Positions 17,528-25,518 of a stretch of DNA of 64,000 nucleotides are shown one piece after another; within the stretch, counting starts at the first letter, position 1; every line of letters begins with the position of its first letter. A program made the translations under genes and the position numbers. Source of the stretch: Novosphingobium resinovorum (lineage in GTDB: Bacteria; Pseudomonadota; Alphaproteobacteria; Sphingomonadales; Sphingomonadaceae). Location of the stretch: positions 896,806-960,805 of the forward strand of contig NZ_CP017077.1 in the NCBI RefSeq assembly GCF_001742225.1, given 5' to 3'. A model generated the notes under the pieces. It was not told the origin of the DNA and did no database searches. It worked only from the letters and a program-made list of their open reading frames with translations.

Positions 17528-17662
17528 ATGCCTCACGCTTTTGAAATCACTTATTACGCGCCTCCGCAAACACCCAAAAAAGTGAACGGGTTGATTTGGA
17601 TCGTCGGCATCAATACCGCGCTTTGGGCGGCGATCGCCCTTGGAATATGGGCGTTATCGTGA
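17528..17662 (+). CDS. Small single-pass membrane protein, 44 aa
   Basis: ATG 17528 follows GAGGAG by about 7 nt. The peptide opens MPHAFEITYYAPPQTPKK and ends in one hydrophobic helix (GLIWIVGINTALWAAIALGI). A longer in-frame version from 17453 lacks a good ribosome binding site. The role is unknown; the size and layout resemble regulatory small membrane proteins. Confidence 0.5.
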   Translation: MPHAFEITYYAPPQTPKKVNGLIWIVGINTALWAAIALGIWALS

Positions 17663-17980
17663 ACTGCAATAAGGCCCGGACCTCTTGCGAGTGCCGGGCC
17701 AGTTGATTGCAAGGGCTATATAGCCCTTCGGGTCGCATGTGCGGCGTACACGGTTTCGCTGCACCGCATCATGACAATAGCGATGGATCCTGAAACAAGT
17801 TCAGGATGACGACCTCTCTCGCGACACATCGCCAGTCCACCCTTCTCAGCCGATCTCAGCGCCGATTTGCAGCGCCCGGAAAGCGGCCGGACGGCTTTGC
17901 ACTAACCTACGACCCGTTGGGTGATCGGCACGGCGACCAAGGTTGAATAGCCAACATTTTGCAGTTCGGTAGGGGAACAT
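17663..17980. other. Intergenic stretch with inverted repeats
   Basis: About 320 bases with no gene. It holds a 7-bp stem GGCCCGG/CCGGGCC (17673-17700), a perfect 18-nt palindrome AAGGGCTATATAGCCCTT (17711-17728), and an inverted repeat ATCCTGAA-ACAAG-TTCAGGAT (17787-17807). The last resembles a short palindrome I remember as widely dispersed in sphingomonad genomes. None has a T-tract. Confidence 0.5.
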
Positions 17981-18019
17981 CCCCGTCCGGCCGGTCCGTC
18001 AAGGACCGGCCGGACGGGG
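17981..18019 (-). terminator. Long GC hairpin after the adhesin operon
   Basis: A perfect 17-bp inverted repeat (17981-17997 and 18003-18019), reading CCCCGTCCGGCCGGTCC on the plus strand with loop GTCAA. It lies 10 nt beyond the adhesin stop codon. There is no T-run on either side, so it may act as an RNA-stabilising 3' end rather than a classic terminator. Confidence 0.6.
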
Positions 18020-18029
18020 TAAAGCGCCG

Positions 18030-21000
18030 TCAGGCGAAGGAGGCCTGGGTCAACAACTGTGCCTCCGTGTTGGCCAACGTGGCGAGGATGTCGCCGCTGC
18101 CGGTGTGGATGATCAGGCTGTCGGTGGCGGCCCCGCCGTTGGTGCCGGGGTTGCCCTGCGCGATCGTCACGTCCTCGAAGCTGATGCCGCCCGGCAGGCG
18201 CAAGTGGTCGGTGCCGATCTGGAAGTCGGTGACGAGGTCCGCCATCGACAGCGCCTGCCCGTCCGGCGCGTCGAGGACGAAGAGGTCCGCCCCGTCGCCG
18301 CCGGTCAGCACGTCGCGCCCGGCGCCGCCGATCAGGGTATCGTTGCCCGCAAGGCCGGAGAGGACGTCGTTGCCCTCGCCGCCGACGAGCAGGTCGTGCC
18401 CGGCGGTGCCGGTGAGGTGCAGGCTGTCGCTGACGAGGTGGCCCTCGGCGTCGAAGGTTTGCACGAACAGGCCCTCCTGCGCCGGGGCGGGCACGCGCAC
18501 GTCGATCGTCGCGTCCACCGTGTGGTTGGCCGGGATGCCGCCCAGGATCAGCGAGATCTGCGCGTCATGGGTGCCGAGCCGGTCAAGGATCGTCTCGGGC
18601 ACGCGGTAGACGCCGTCCGCGTCGGCGGTGAAGCCGGTGATGCGGATAATGCCGTTCACGGTCTCGGTGGCGCCCGGAATGTCGCTGAAGTAGAGCGAGT
18701 GAGGCTGGCCCGGGATGATCTGCAGCGTCACGCTGGTCGGGACGGCCCCGTGGGTATCGACGTGGAACGCCTCTGCCCGCAGTCCGGTGGTGCCGTCGGG
18801 CAGGCGCCCGGCATTGAGGCCGACACCGGTGACGGTGTCCCCTGTGGTGATCGACCGCTCGATCTGCTGCAGCGCCGAGTCCGGGTCGTAGACCACGTCG
18901 ATGACGCCGTTCATGTAGAACAGGGACTCGCCCTGCAGACCCGACGCGACCAGCGTGAAGCGGTTGTCGACCGCGAACTTGTCGAGCATGTCCTGCGTGA
19001 TGAAGACCATGCCGTTCTCGTCCGGGACGAGCGGCAATTGCAGCAGGAACCCGTCGTTGCCGGTGCCCGAGAGGAGGAAGCCGGCACTGGCCGGAACCCC
19101 GCCGAGGTAGATTTCGGTCGGTCGTCCCACGATGTTGTACAAGCTGCCCGCGCTGCCGCCGAGCGTGATCGAGGTGCCGTATTGCTCGGGCGAAACGCCG
19201 TAGCTCATCACGTAGCCGCCGTTTTCCAACGCCTGCAGGTCGAACGGCAGGTCTTCGTCCTGCAGCGCGGCGGCGGGCAGGCCCTCCAGCAGGGTGACGC
19301 CGCCCTGCCTGCTGCCGTCCGCCCCAAAGCGCTGCACGGCGACACCGTCTGCCTGACCGTCGTTGTCGGCATCCACCACCCAGTTGACGACATAGCCGCC
19401 ATTGGTCAGCGGGGTGACGTGAACGGTGTTGTCGGTATCGTCGCCCGAGATCACCGCGCTGGCCGGGCCGTCGATCCGCTCGCCCGATCCGGGTAGCATC
19501 ACCCCGTCGGCACCGAAGGTGTGGACGAACACGCCCTCCTGCGCCTCGGTGCCTGCGCGCACGCCCACGGTGCCGGTCAGGGTGCTGTTCGCGGCGAGGC
19601 CGCCAACGATCAACAGGGCCTGGAAGTCATGGCCGTAAGCCTGCGCCAGGATCGCGTCGGGCACCGCATAGTCGCCGTTCGCGTCCGGCTGCAGGTTGGG
19701 GATCGTGATCGTCCCGTTCGGCAGGCGCATCGCGCCGGGCACGCCGGTGATGTCGATGTAGCTGCCGCCCGCGATCGTGATCTGCATGGTCACGAATCCG
19801 GGCGCGCCGCTGGCGCTGTCGATGTGGAACACCTCGGAGCGAGTGCCCGGCAGGTTGAGCACGCCCACCCCGCTCGGCTGCACCGTAGCGGTGATCGAGG
19901 TATCGACGAGGTCGGCGTCGAGATCGAAGATCCGGTCCGCAGACGACACCGCGAAGGCGTAGACCTGCTGGTTCGAGGTGAGGCCGTTCGCCACCAGCGT
20001 CAGGCGGTTGTCGACCGCGAACTGGTCGAGGATGTCCTGCGTCACCGCGATCCGGCCGTCGACCGAAGGCATCACCGCAACGTTGATTAGCTCCCCGCTC
20101 TCGTTGAGGCCGCGCAGCACGTAGCGCGCGTTGGTTGCGAAAACATCCACCTGAATGCTCGACGGTACACCGATGATCAGCATCGAGGACGCCGCCTGCG
20201 ACAGCGAGACATTGGTGCCGATCTGCTCCATCGAGAGCGAATAAGTCAGCACATGGCCGCCGTTCGCCAACGCCTGCAAGTCGTAGGAGCCGACTTCGTC
20301 GACCCGGTCGAGCAGCTGCTCGGTGATGCCCTGGAGCAGGGTGACGCTGCCCACCTTGATGCCGTCCGCGCCGAAGCGCTGGAAGGCGAGGCCGTCCGCA
20401 TCGCCGTTGCCGTCGGCATCGACCACCCAGTTGACGGTATAGCCGCCATCGGGAAGCGCGGTGATCTTCGCCGCGCCGTCATCGTCGCCATCGCCGAGGA
20501 ACGGGGCATTGCCGCCGTCCACCCGCTCGCCCACAGGGCCGGTGGCGACGCCGTCGGGGCCGAAGGTCTGGACGAACACGCCCTCGACCGTGGCGATCCC
20601 CTCGCGCACGCCCGCCGTCGCGCTGACGGTGGTGCCGGCGGTCAGGCCGGTGACCACGAAGACCGACTGGAACGAGCCGTATTCGAAGAACGTCAGCACC
20701 GCGTCGGGGATGCTGTAAGTGCCGTCCGCCCCGGCGGTCAGGGCCATCGTGAAGCTGCCGTTCGGCATCGCCGTCAACCCCGGGATGCTGGCGAAGTTGG
20801 CGATCGGCTGCGTAGTGAAGGGCGCGATGTCGATGGTCGAGGTGATCGTGACGACGACGGCGGCCGGGGTGCCGGTCACGCTGTCGAGGTGCAGCGTCTC
20901 GACCCGGCCCTCGGGACTACCGAGCACGGCGATGCCGCCCTGCTGCACGGTCGCGGTAAGGATGGCGGTATCGAGCGGCGCGGCGGTGTCGTAGATCGCG

Positions 21001-24000
21001 TCGACTTTCGCCTCGATCGCGATCATCACGTTCTGCTGCGCAGGCACGCCGCCGAGCTGCAGCGCGAGGCGGTTGTCGACCGCGAACTGGTCGAGGATCG
21101 CCTGCGTGATCTGGATACGTCCGCCCTCGACGGCGAGCATGACGGTGTGGACCGCTCCGCTGCCGTCGAGGCCCCTCAGCGCGAAAGTCGCACCGGCGGG
21201 GGCGTCGTAGACATAGATGTCGGTCGGCTCGCCTACGATCGGCGCGACCGGCGCCTGTCCGGAAAGCACGATGTTGCGGTACGAACTGTCCTGCGCCAGC
21301 GTGAAGGCGAGCGCATAGCCGCCGTTCGCAAGGGCCGTCAGGTCATAGGCGGAATCGTCGCCCGCATCGGCGATCAACTGCTCGGACACGCCCTGAAGCA
21401 GGGTGATGCCGCCGTCCTTGGCGCCGTCCGCCGCGAAGCGCTGGACCGCGATCGCGTCGGGGGTTTCGTCGTGATCGACATCGACCAGCCAGTGAACCAC
21501 GAAGCCGCCGCCCGCGAGCGGGGTGATGCCGATCGTGCCGCCGTCGTCGTCGTCCAGAACCGGCGCGCCGAGACTGTCGATGCGCACGTCGGGTGCGACG
21601 ATGGGCTGGACCGAATAGACATACTGCCCGGTCAGCGAGGGTGCGCTGGCGTTCCCGGCGGCATCGGTGGCCACCGCCGAGTAGTGCACCGCGCCTTCGC
21701 CCAGCTGCGCGAGGTCGGCGGCGCTGAGTGCCACGGTGAAGGCGGTGCCGCTGACGGCGGCCACTTTCGTCAGGGTCACGTCGCCATTGGTTAGCGTAAG
21801 AGTGACGGTGCTGCCCGCCTCGGTCGTGCCGGTGATGCTCGTGCCGTCCGCGCCGGTGATCGCGGTGATCAGCGTGCCCTCGGGCGTGGCGAGGCCGCTC
21901 GGCGCGGCGGGCGGGGCGGTGTCGAGCGTGACGACGGCGGGCAATGAGGCCGGGCCGACGACGCCTGCCGCACTGACGAACAGGGCAGTGAGCGACTTGG
22001 CGCCATCGGCACCCAGTTCGGCCACCGAGAGGGTGAAGCTGACCGTGCCGTTGACGCCTGCCGCCGGAATATCAGCGGCGGTGAGGACGATCGACTTCGC
22101 TTCCGCGCCGCCGATCATCAGCTTGAGCGTGTCGCCCGCCTTGGCGCCGCCGACCGGATCGAAAGCGACGGTGACGGTGACGCCGTCCGAAGCCTCGGCA
22201 GCCGAGATGCGGGCGCCGTCATCGACCACAGGACGCTCGGGCGGCGCGATCCAGCCATCCGCGGGTGACTGGGGCGGGGTGACGGTGCCCACTTCACCGG
22301 CGGCGGTATCGAGCTTGTCGGTGAGCGCGGCGCCTTCGTAGGCCGCCGGATCGACGGCTGCGCCGCCGCTGACCGCCGTGCCGGCCTGCGTGGCGAGGGT
22401 GTCCTGCGCGACGATCTGTGCGGCGATGGCGGCGCCCAGCGTGCTTACGGCGTCGCTGCCGCTGGCGCTCTGGACCGCACCGTTGACGCTGGCAAGCGCC
22501 TCGCCGATCGCACTCGCCTGCGTGCCGAGGGCGGTGCTGCCGGTGGTGGTCGCCGCGCTCTGGATCACCGCGCTGACGACGGCGGGGTCGGACAGATCGG
22601 TATGCCCCGCTGCGATCTGCGCGGCGATGCTCCGGATCGCGGCTTGCGAGCCCGCATTGGCGCCGCCCGCGACGCCTGCCGCCTCGCTCGCCGAAGCGAT
22701 GACGGACAGGACGTTGGCGACCTGGATCGCCGCCTTCTGCGCGGCCACGGCATTGGCCAGCGTCGCCGCGTCGGTGGACGAGGCGATGGTGGCGAGTGGG
22801 TCGAAGCTGGTGAGGCTGACCGAGGCGTCGATGCCGAACGCGGCCTTCACTTGCGCCTCGGCGGCGGCAAGCTGCTGCGCGGTGGCATTGGCCGGGGCGA
22901 GCGCGGCGATCAGCGTGGTCAGCGGGGTCACCACGGTGGACCCGGCAGGCGCGACGAATACGCCCATAAACGCTTTCCCGGTCGCGATGTCGGTGGTGAG
23001 GTTGGTGCCGTTACCCGCGATCAGCGCGGTGGCGACGATCCGGCCGCCGCCCAGCAGGTCGGAGAAGTTACCCTGCGAATCCGTGACGGTGTAAGTCTCG
23101 GCGGTGAAGAGGCCGTCGCCGTTGGCATCGACGAACGCCTCGCCCGCATCGCGCACGCCGTTGTTGTTGGTGTCGGTGAAGCTCTCATGGTCCCACACGC
23201 CGTCGCCGTCCGCATCACGGAAGACGAGGGCATTGGCGAGGTAGCCGTCCACCACCTGGCCGCTCGTACCGGGATCGAAGGCGATGGCCAGCGGCGTCGC
23301 GGCACTCGAGGCATTGCCCGCCGCATCGGTGAAGGCCGCGCCCGCAACCGCGACGCTGATCGTGCCGGGCAGGGTCGCCGCGCCGGGGGTGAGGGTGGCG
23401 GTGTAGACCTTGGGGTCGCTCGCCGAGACGGTGAGCCCGCTGACGGTGCCGCCGGTCACGGTTATGTCGGAGGCGGTGAAGCCTGCGGGCACTTCGCTGA
23501 ACGTGAAAGTCAGCGCGGTCGTGAGCGCACCGGTGAGCGCAGTGTCGGCGGCGGTGATCGCGACGGTCGGCGCGGTGGTGTCCACCGTGATGCTCAGTGC
23601 CGAAGAGGCAGCGCCGACGTTGCCCGCCGCGTCGGTCGCGGTTGCGGTGAGGTTGTGCGCACCCTGCGCCAGCGCCACGTCGATGCTGAAGGCGCCGCTG
23701 GCGTTCGCCTTGCCGGTGCCGACGGTGGTGGCGCCGTCCTTGATGGTCACGGTCGCGTTGGCTTCGGCGGTGCCGCTGATGGTGAGGCCCGAGGTCTGGC
23801 TGGTCACGCGGTCGGAATTCGAGGTGCCGGTGTCATCGGCTGCCGCAAGCGCCAGCGCGGTCGGCGCGGCGGGCGGGGTGGTGTCGGTCGGCGTCGGTGT
23901 CGGGGTAGGGGTGGAACCACCGCCACCGCCGCCCGCAGCCGCCGCGACGATGCCGCCGAGCGCTCCCGCACCGAGCAGGCCGTAGAGCAGTCCGTTGCCG

Positions 24001-24287
24001 CCGCCCGTCTCCGCTGCGGGAGCCGCCGCCGCGTCGGTCGCAGCAGGCGCCGCCGCGCCCGCCTCCGGCGCGTCCTGCATCGCCGCAAAGTAGGAATCGG
24101 GCGCCGAGATGCTGACCTCGCCGTCCTTGTGGACGACATTCGCATGATCGACGGTCAGTCCGGTCGCGTCATCGACCACGGTGACGACGGCGTCGGCATC
24201 GGCCGCCAGCACGTTGACGCCCTTGCGCAGCTTGATCGAGCGGATGGTCTTGCCGGACTTCGCGGAAATTCTCGCAACCAATGCCAT
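18030..24287 (-). CDS. Giant RTX/Ig-like type I-secreted adhesin, 2085 aa
   Basis: Cell-surface adhesin. The N-terminus (1-75, KSGKTIRSIKLRKGVNVLAA) resembles the BapA/Bap prefix domain, followed by a low-complexity Ala/Gly/Thr-Pro linker (80-140) with a short hydrophobic stretch. Bacterial Ig-like domains come next (about 145-345). A calcium-binding-like DxDxDG segment is at about 350-400 (FRDADGDGVWD, DTNNNGVRDAGE, DANGDGLF). An Ala-rich helical region and further Ig-like domains follow, then three tandem repeats of about 350 aa. The C-terminus has RTX nonapeptides (GHDLLVGGEGNDVLSG) and the uncleaved type I signal. It lies 43 nt downstream of hlyD in the same operon. Such proteins mediate surface attachment and biofilm formation. 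Confidence 0.9.
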   Translation of the reverse strand: MALVARISAKSGKTIRSIKLRKGVNVLAADADAVVTVVDDATGLTVDHANVVHKDGEVSISAPDSYFAAMQDAPEAGAAAPAATDAAAAPAAETGGGNGLLYGLLGAGALGGIVAAAAGGGGGGSTPTPTPTPTDTTPPAAPTALALAAADDTGTSNSDRVTSQTSGLTISGTAEANATVTIKDGATTVGTGKANASGAFSIDVALAQGAHNLTATATDAAGNVGAASSALSITVDTTAPTVAITAADTALTGALTTALTFTFSEVPAGFTASDITVTGGTVSGLTVSASDPKVYTATLTPGAATLPGTISVAVAGAAFTDAAGNASSAATPLAIAFDPGTSGQVVDGYLANALVFRDADGDGVWDHESFTDTNNNGVRDAGEAFVDANGDGLFTAETYTVTDSQGNFSDLLGGGRIVATALIAGNGTNLTTDIATGKAFMGVFVAPAGSTVVTPLTTLIAALAPANATAQQLAAAEAQVKAAFGIDASVSLTSFDPLATIASSTDAATLANAVAAQKAAIQVANVLSVIASASEAAGVAGGANAGSQAAIRSIAAQIAAGHTDLSDPAVVSAVIQSAATTTGSTALGTQASAIGEALASVNGAVQSASGSDAVSTLGAAIAAQIVAQDTLATQAGTAVSGGAAVDPAAYEGAALTDKLDTAAGEVGTVTPPQSPADGWIAPPERPVVDDGARISAAEASDGVTVTVAFDPVGGAKAGDTLKLMIGGAEAKSIVLTAADIPAAGVNGTVSFTLSVAELGADGAKSLTALFVSAAGVVGPASLPAVVTLDTAPPAAPSGLATPEGTLITAITGADGTSITGTTEAGSTVTLTLTNGDVTLTKVAAVSGTAFTVALSAADLAQLGEGAVHYSAVATDAAGNASAPSLTGQYVYSVQPIVAPDVRIDSLGAPVLDDDDGGTIGITPLAGGGFVVHWLVDVDHDETPDAIAVQRFAADGAKDGGITLLQGVSEQLIADAGDDSAYDLTALANGGYALAFTLAQDSSYRNIVLSGQAPVAPIVGEPTDIYVYDAPAGATFALRGLDGSGAVHTVMLAVEGGRIQITQAILDQFAVDNRLALQLGGVPAQQNVMIAIEAKVDAIYDTAAPLDTAILTATVQQGGIAVLGSPEGRVETLHLDSVTGTPAAVVVTITSTIDIAPFTTQPIANFASIPGLTAMPNGSFTMALTAGADGTYSIPDAVLTFFEYGSFQSVFVVTGLTAGTTVSATAGVREGIATVEGVFVQTFGPDGVATGPVGERVDGGNAPFLGDGDDDGAAKITALPDGGYTVNWVVDADGNGDADGLAFQRFGADGIKVGSVTLLQGITEQLLDRVDEVGSYDLQALANGGHVLTYSLSMEQIGTNVSLSQAASSMLIIGVPSSIQVDVFATNARYVLRGLNESGELINVAVMPSVDGRIAVTQDILDQFAVDNRLTLVANGLTSNQQVYAFAVSSADRIFDLDADLVDTSITATVQPSGVGVLNLPGTRSEVFHIDSASGAPGFVTMQITIAGGSYIDITGVPGAMRLPNGTITIPNLQPDANGDYAVPDAILAQAYGHDFQALLIVGGLAANSTLTGTVGVRAGTEAQEGVFVHTFGADGVMLPGSGERIDGPASAVISGDDTDNTVHVTPLTNGGYVVNWVVDADNDGQADGVAVQRFGADGSRQGGVTLLEGLPAAALQDEDLPFDLQALENGGYVMSYGVSPEQYGTSITLGGSAGSLYNIVGRPTEIYLGGVPASAGFLLSGTGNDGFLLQLPLVPDENGMVFITQDMLDKFAVDNRFTLVASGLQGESLFYMNGVIDVVYDPDSALQQIERSITTGDTVTGVGLNAGRLPDGTTGLRAEAFHVDTHGAVPTSVTLQIIPGQPHSLYFSDIPGATETVNGIIRITGFTADADGVYRVPETILDRLGTHDAQISLILGGIPANHTVDATIDVRVPAPAQEGLFVQTFDAEGHLVSDSLHLTGTAGHDLLVGGEGNDVLSGLAGNDTLIGGAGRDVLTGGDGADLFVLDAPDGQALSMADLVTDFQIGTDHLRLPGGISFEDVTIAQGNPGTNGGAATDSLIIHTGSGDILATLANTEAQLLTQASFA
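18420..21590 (-). repeat. Three tandem ~350-aa repeats in the adhesin
   Basis: Three diverged copies at about 21590-20532, 20531-19488 and 19487-18420. Each opens with a (R)IDG/DSLG-type strand and Asp-rich loop, then NGGYxVxW-V-DxDxDxxxD and AVQRFGADG, then TLLxG. Midway each has IxQDILDQFAVDNRLTL, and each closes with QEGVFVQTFGxDG. Copies are similar in protein but clearly diverged, not recent duplicates. Confidence 0.85.
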
Positions 24288-24330
24288 CTGTAGTCACTCC
24301 ATGCAAAACGGGTTGTTCGGGATGCGCGGC

Positions 24331-25518
24331 TCAGTGCTCTCTGAAGGCTTCCTCGATCTTCAGGACGGGCCGCAGGAAATAGTCGAAGACGGTGCGCCGA
24401 CCGGTCAGGATGTCGACGCTGCCGGTCATGCCGGGGATGATGGTGAGCGGCCTGCCCTGATGGACGAGCCGCGACTGCCCGGTGCTAACGAGCACGCGGT
24501 AGAAGGTTTCCTCACCGCTCTTGCGGTCTTCGCGCAGGGTGTCGGGGCTGATGTTCTCGACCCGGCCCTTGAGCGATCCGTAGACGAGGTAATTGTAGGC
24601 CGCGAGCTTGACCGTCGCGTCCTGTCCGGGGCGGATGAAGGCGACGTCGGCGGGGCGGATCTTCGCCTCCACCAGCAGCACGTCGCGGAACGGCACGATC
24701 TCCATGACCTGTGCGCCTGGCTGGACCACGCCGCCGATGGTGGTGACCTGCACGTTCTTGACGGTGCCCTGCATCGGCGCGCGCAGCACCGTGCGCTCCA
24801 CCGCGTCGCGGCGACCGGCGGCGACTTCGGAGACCTGCGCCAGTTCGCCTTCCATCTTGGACAGCTCGGTGCCAGCATCGGCGCGGTAGCGGTTGGTGCG
24901 CTCCGAGATCGCCGCCTGCGCCTCGTTGATCTGGCGGCGCAGGCGCAGCACATCGACCTCCGGGACGAGGCCGCGCGCGCTCATCGGCTCGGTGATCGCC
25001 AGCTCGCGGCGCATCAGCGCGATCGAGGCGGTCAGCGCAGCGACCGCCTGATCGACCGCCTGGCGGCGCACATTGTAGGTGTCGGTCTCGTAGCGGACGA
25101 GTTCGGCGTCCCCCGATATTTCCCCGGGGAAACGCAGCGGCTGCGCGCTCGCCTCGGCCCGCAGGCGCGCGGCCGCAGCGATGAGCGAGCGGCGGCGCTT
25201 CTCCATCTCGTTGAAAGAGGATTCGGCGCGCTTCGGATCGATCACGATCAGCGGCTGCCCGGCTTGTACGAGATCGCCTTCCCTGACCTTCACGGCCGAG
25301 ACGATCCCGCCCTCCAGCGACTGGATGACCTGGATCTTGCCCGAGGGCACGATCTGCGCGGAGCCGGTGGTGACTTCCTCCAGCACCGCGAAGCGCGACC
25401 AGACGACGAGGCCGAATAGCGTCGTCAGCAGCACGACCGCGAAGATCAGCCATGCGGGGTGGCGATCATGGATCGTCGCCAGCGACAGAGGGGAGCGCAG
25501 GGCCCGGGTATCGGTCAT
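24331..25518 (-). CDS. HlyD-type membrane fusion protein, type I secretion
   Basis: Periplasmic adaptor linking the inner-membrane ABC exporter to the TolC channel. One membrane helix near 20-42 (AWLIFAVVLLTTLFGLVVWS), a split lipoyl domain (IVSAVKVREGDLVQAGQPLIVIDP), a long coiled-coil hairpin (about 100-240), and a conserved C-terminal beta-barrel part (LVEAKIRPADVAFIRPGQDA). The 395-aa length is normal. It overlaps the ABC transporter by 4 nt (ATGA) and is followed after 43 nt by the adhesin it should export. Confidence 0.93.
   Translation of the reverse strand: MTDTRALRSPLSLATIHDRHPAWLIFAVVLLTTLFGLVVWSRFAVLEEVTTGSAQIVPSGKIQVIQSLEGGIVSAVKVREGDLVQAGQPLIVIDPKRAESSFNEMEKRRRSLIAAAARLRAEASAQPLRFPGEISGDAELVRYETDTYNVRRQAVDQAVAALTASIALMRRELAITEPMSARGLVPEVDVLRLRRQINEAQAAISERTNRYRADAGTELSKMEGELAQVSEVAAGRRDAVERTVLRAPMQGTVKNVQVTTIGGVVQPGAQVMEIVPFRDVLLVEAKIRPADVAFIRPGQDATVKLAAYNYLVYGSLKGRVENISPDTLREDRKSGEETFYRVLVSTGQSRLVHQGRPLTIIPGMTGSVDILTGRRTVFDYFLRPVLKIEEAFREH

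Noticed and set aside
20253..21794. Long plus-strand open frame (513 codons) opposite the adhesin, and a similar one at 22602-24293
   Set aside because: They lie antisense to clearly coding Ig-like and repeat sequence; the peptides are Gly/Arg/Val/Asp-rich shadows of high-GC codons with no domain.
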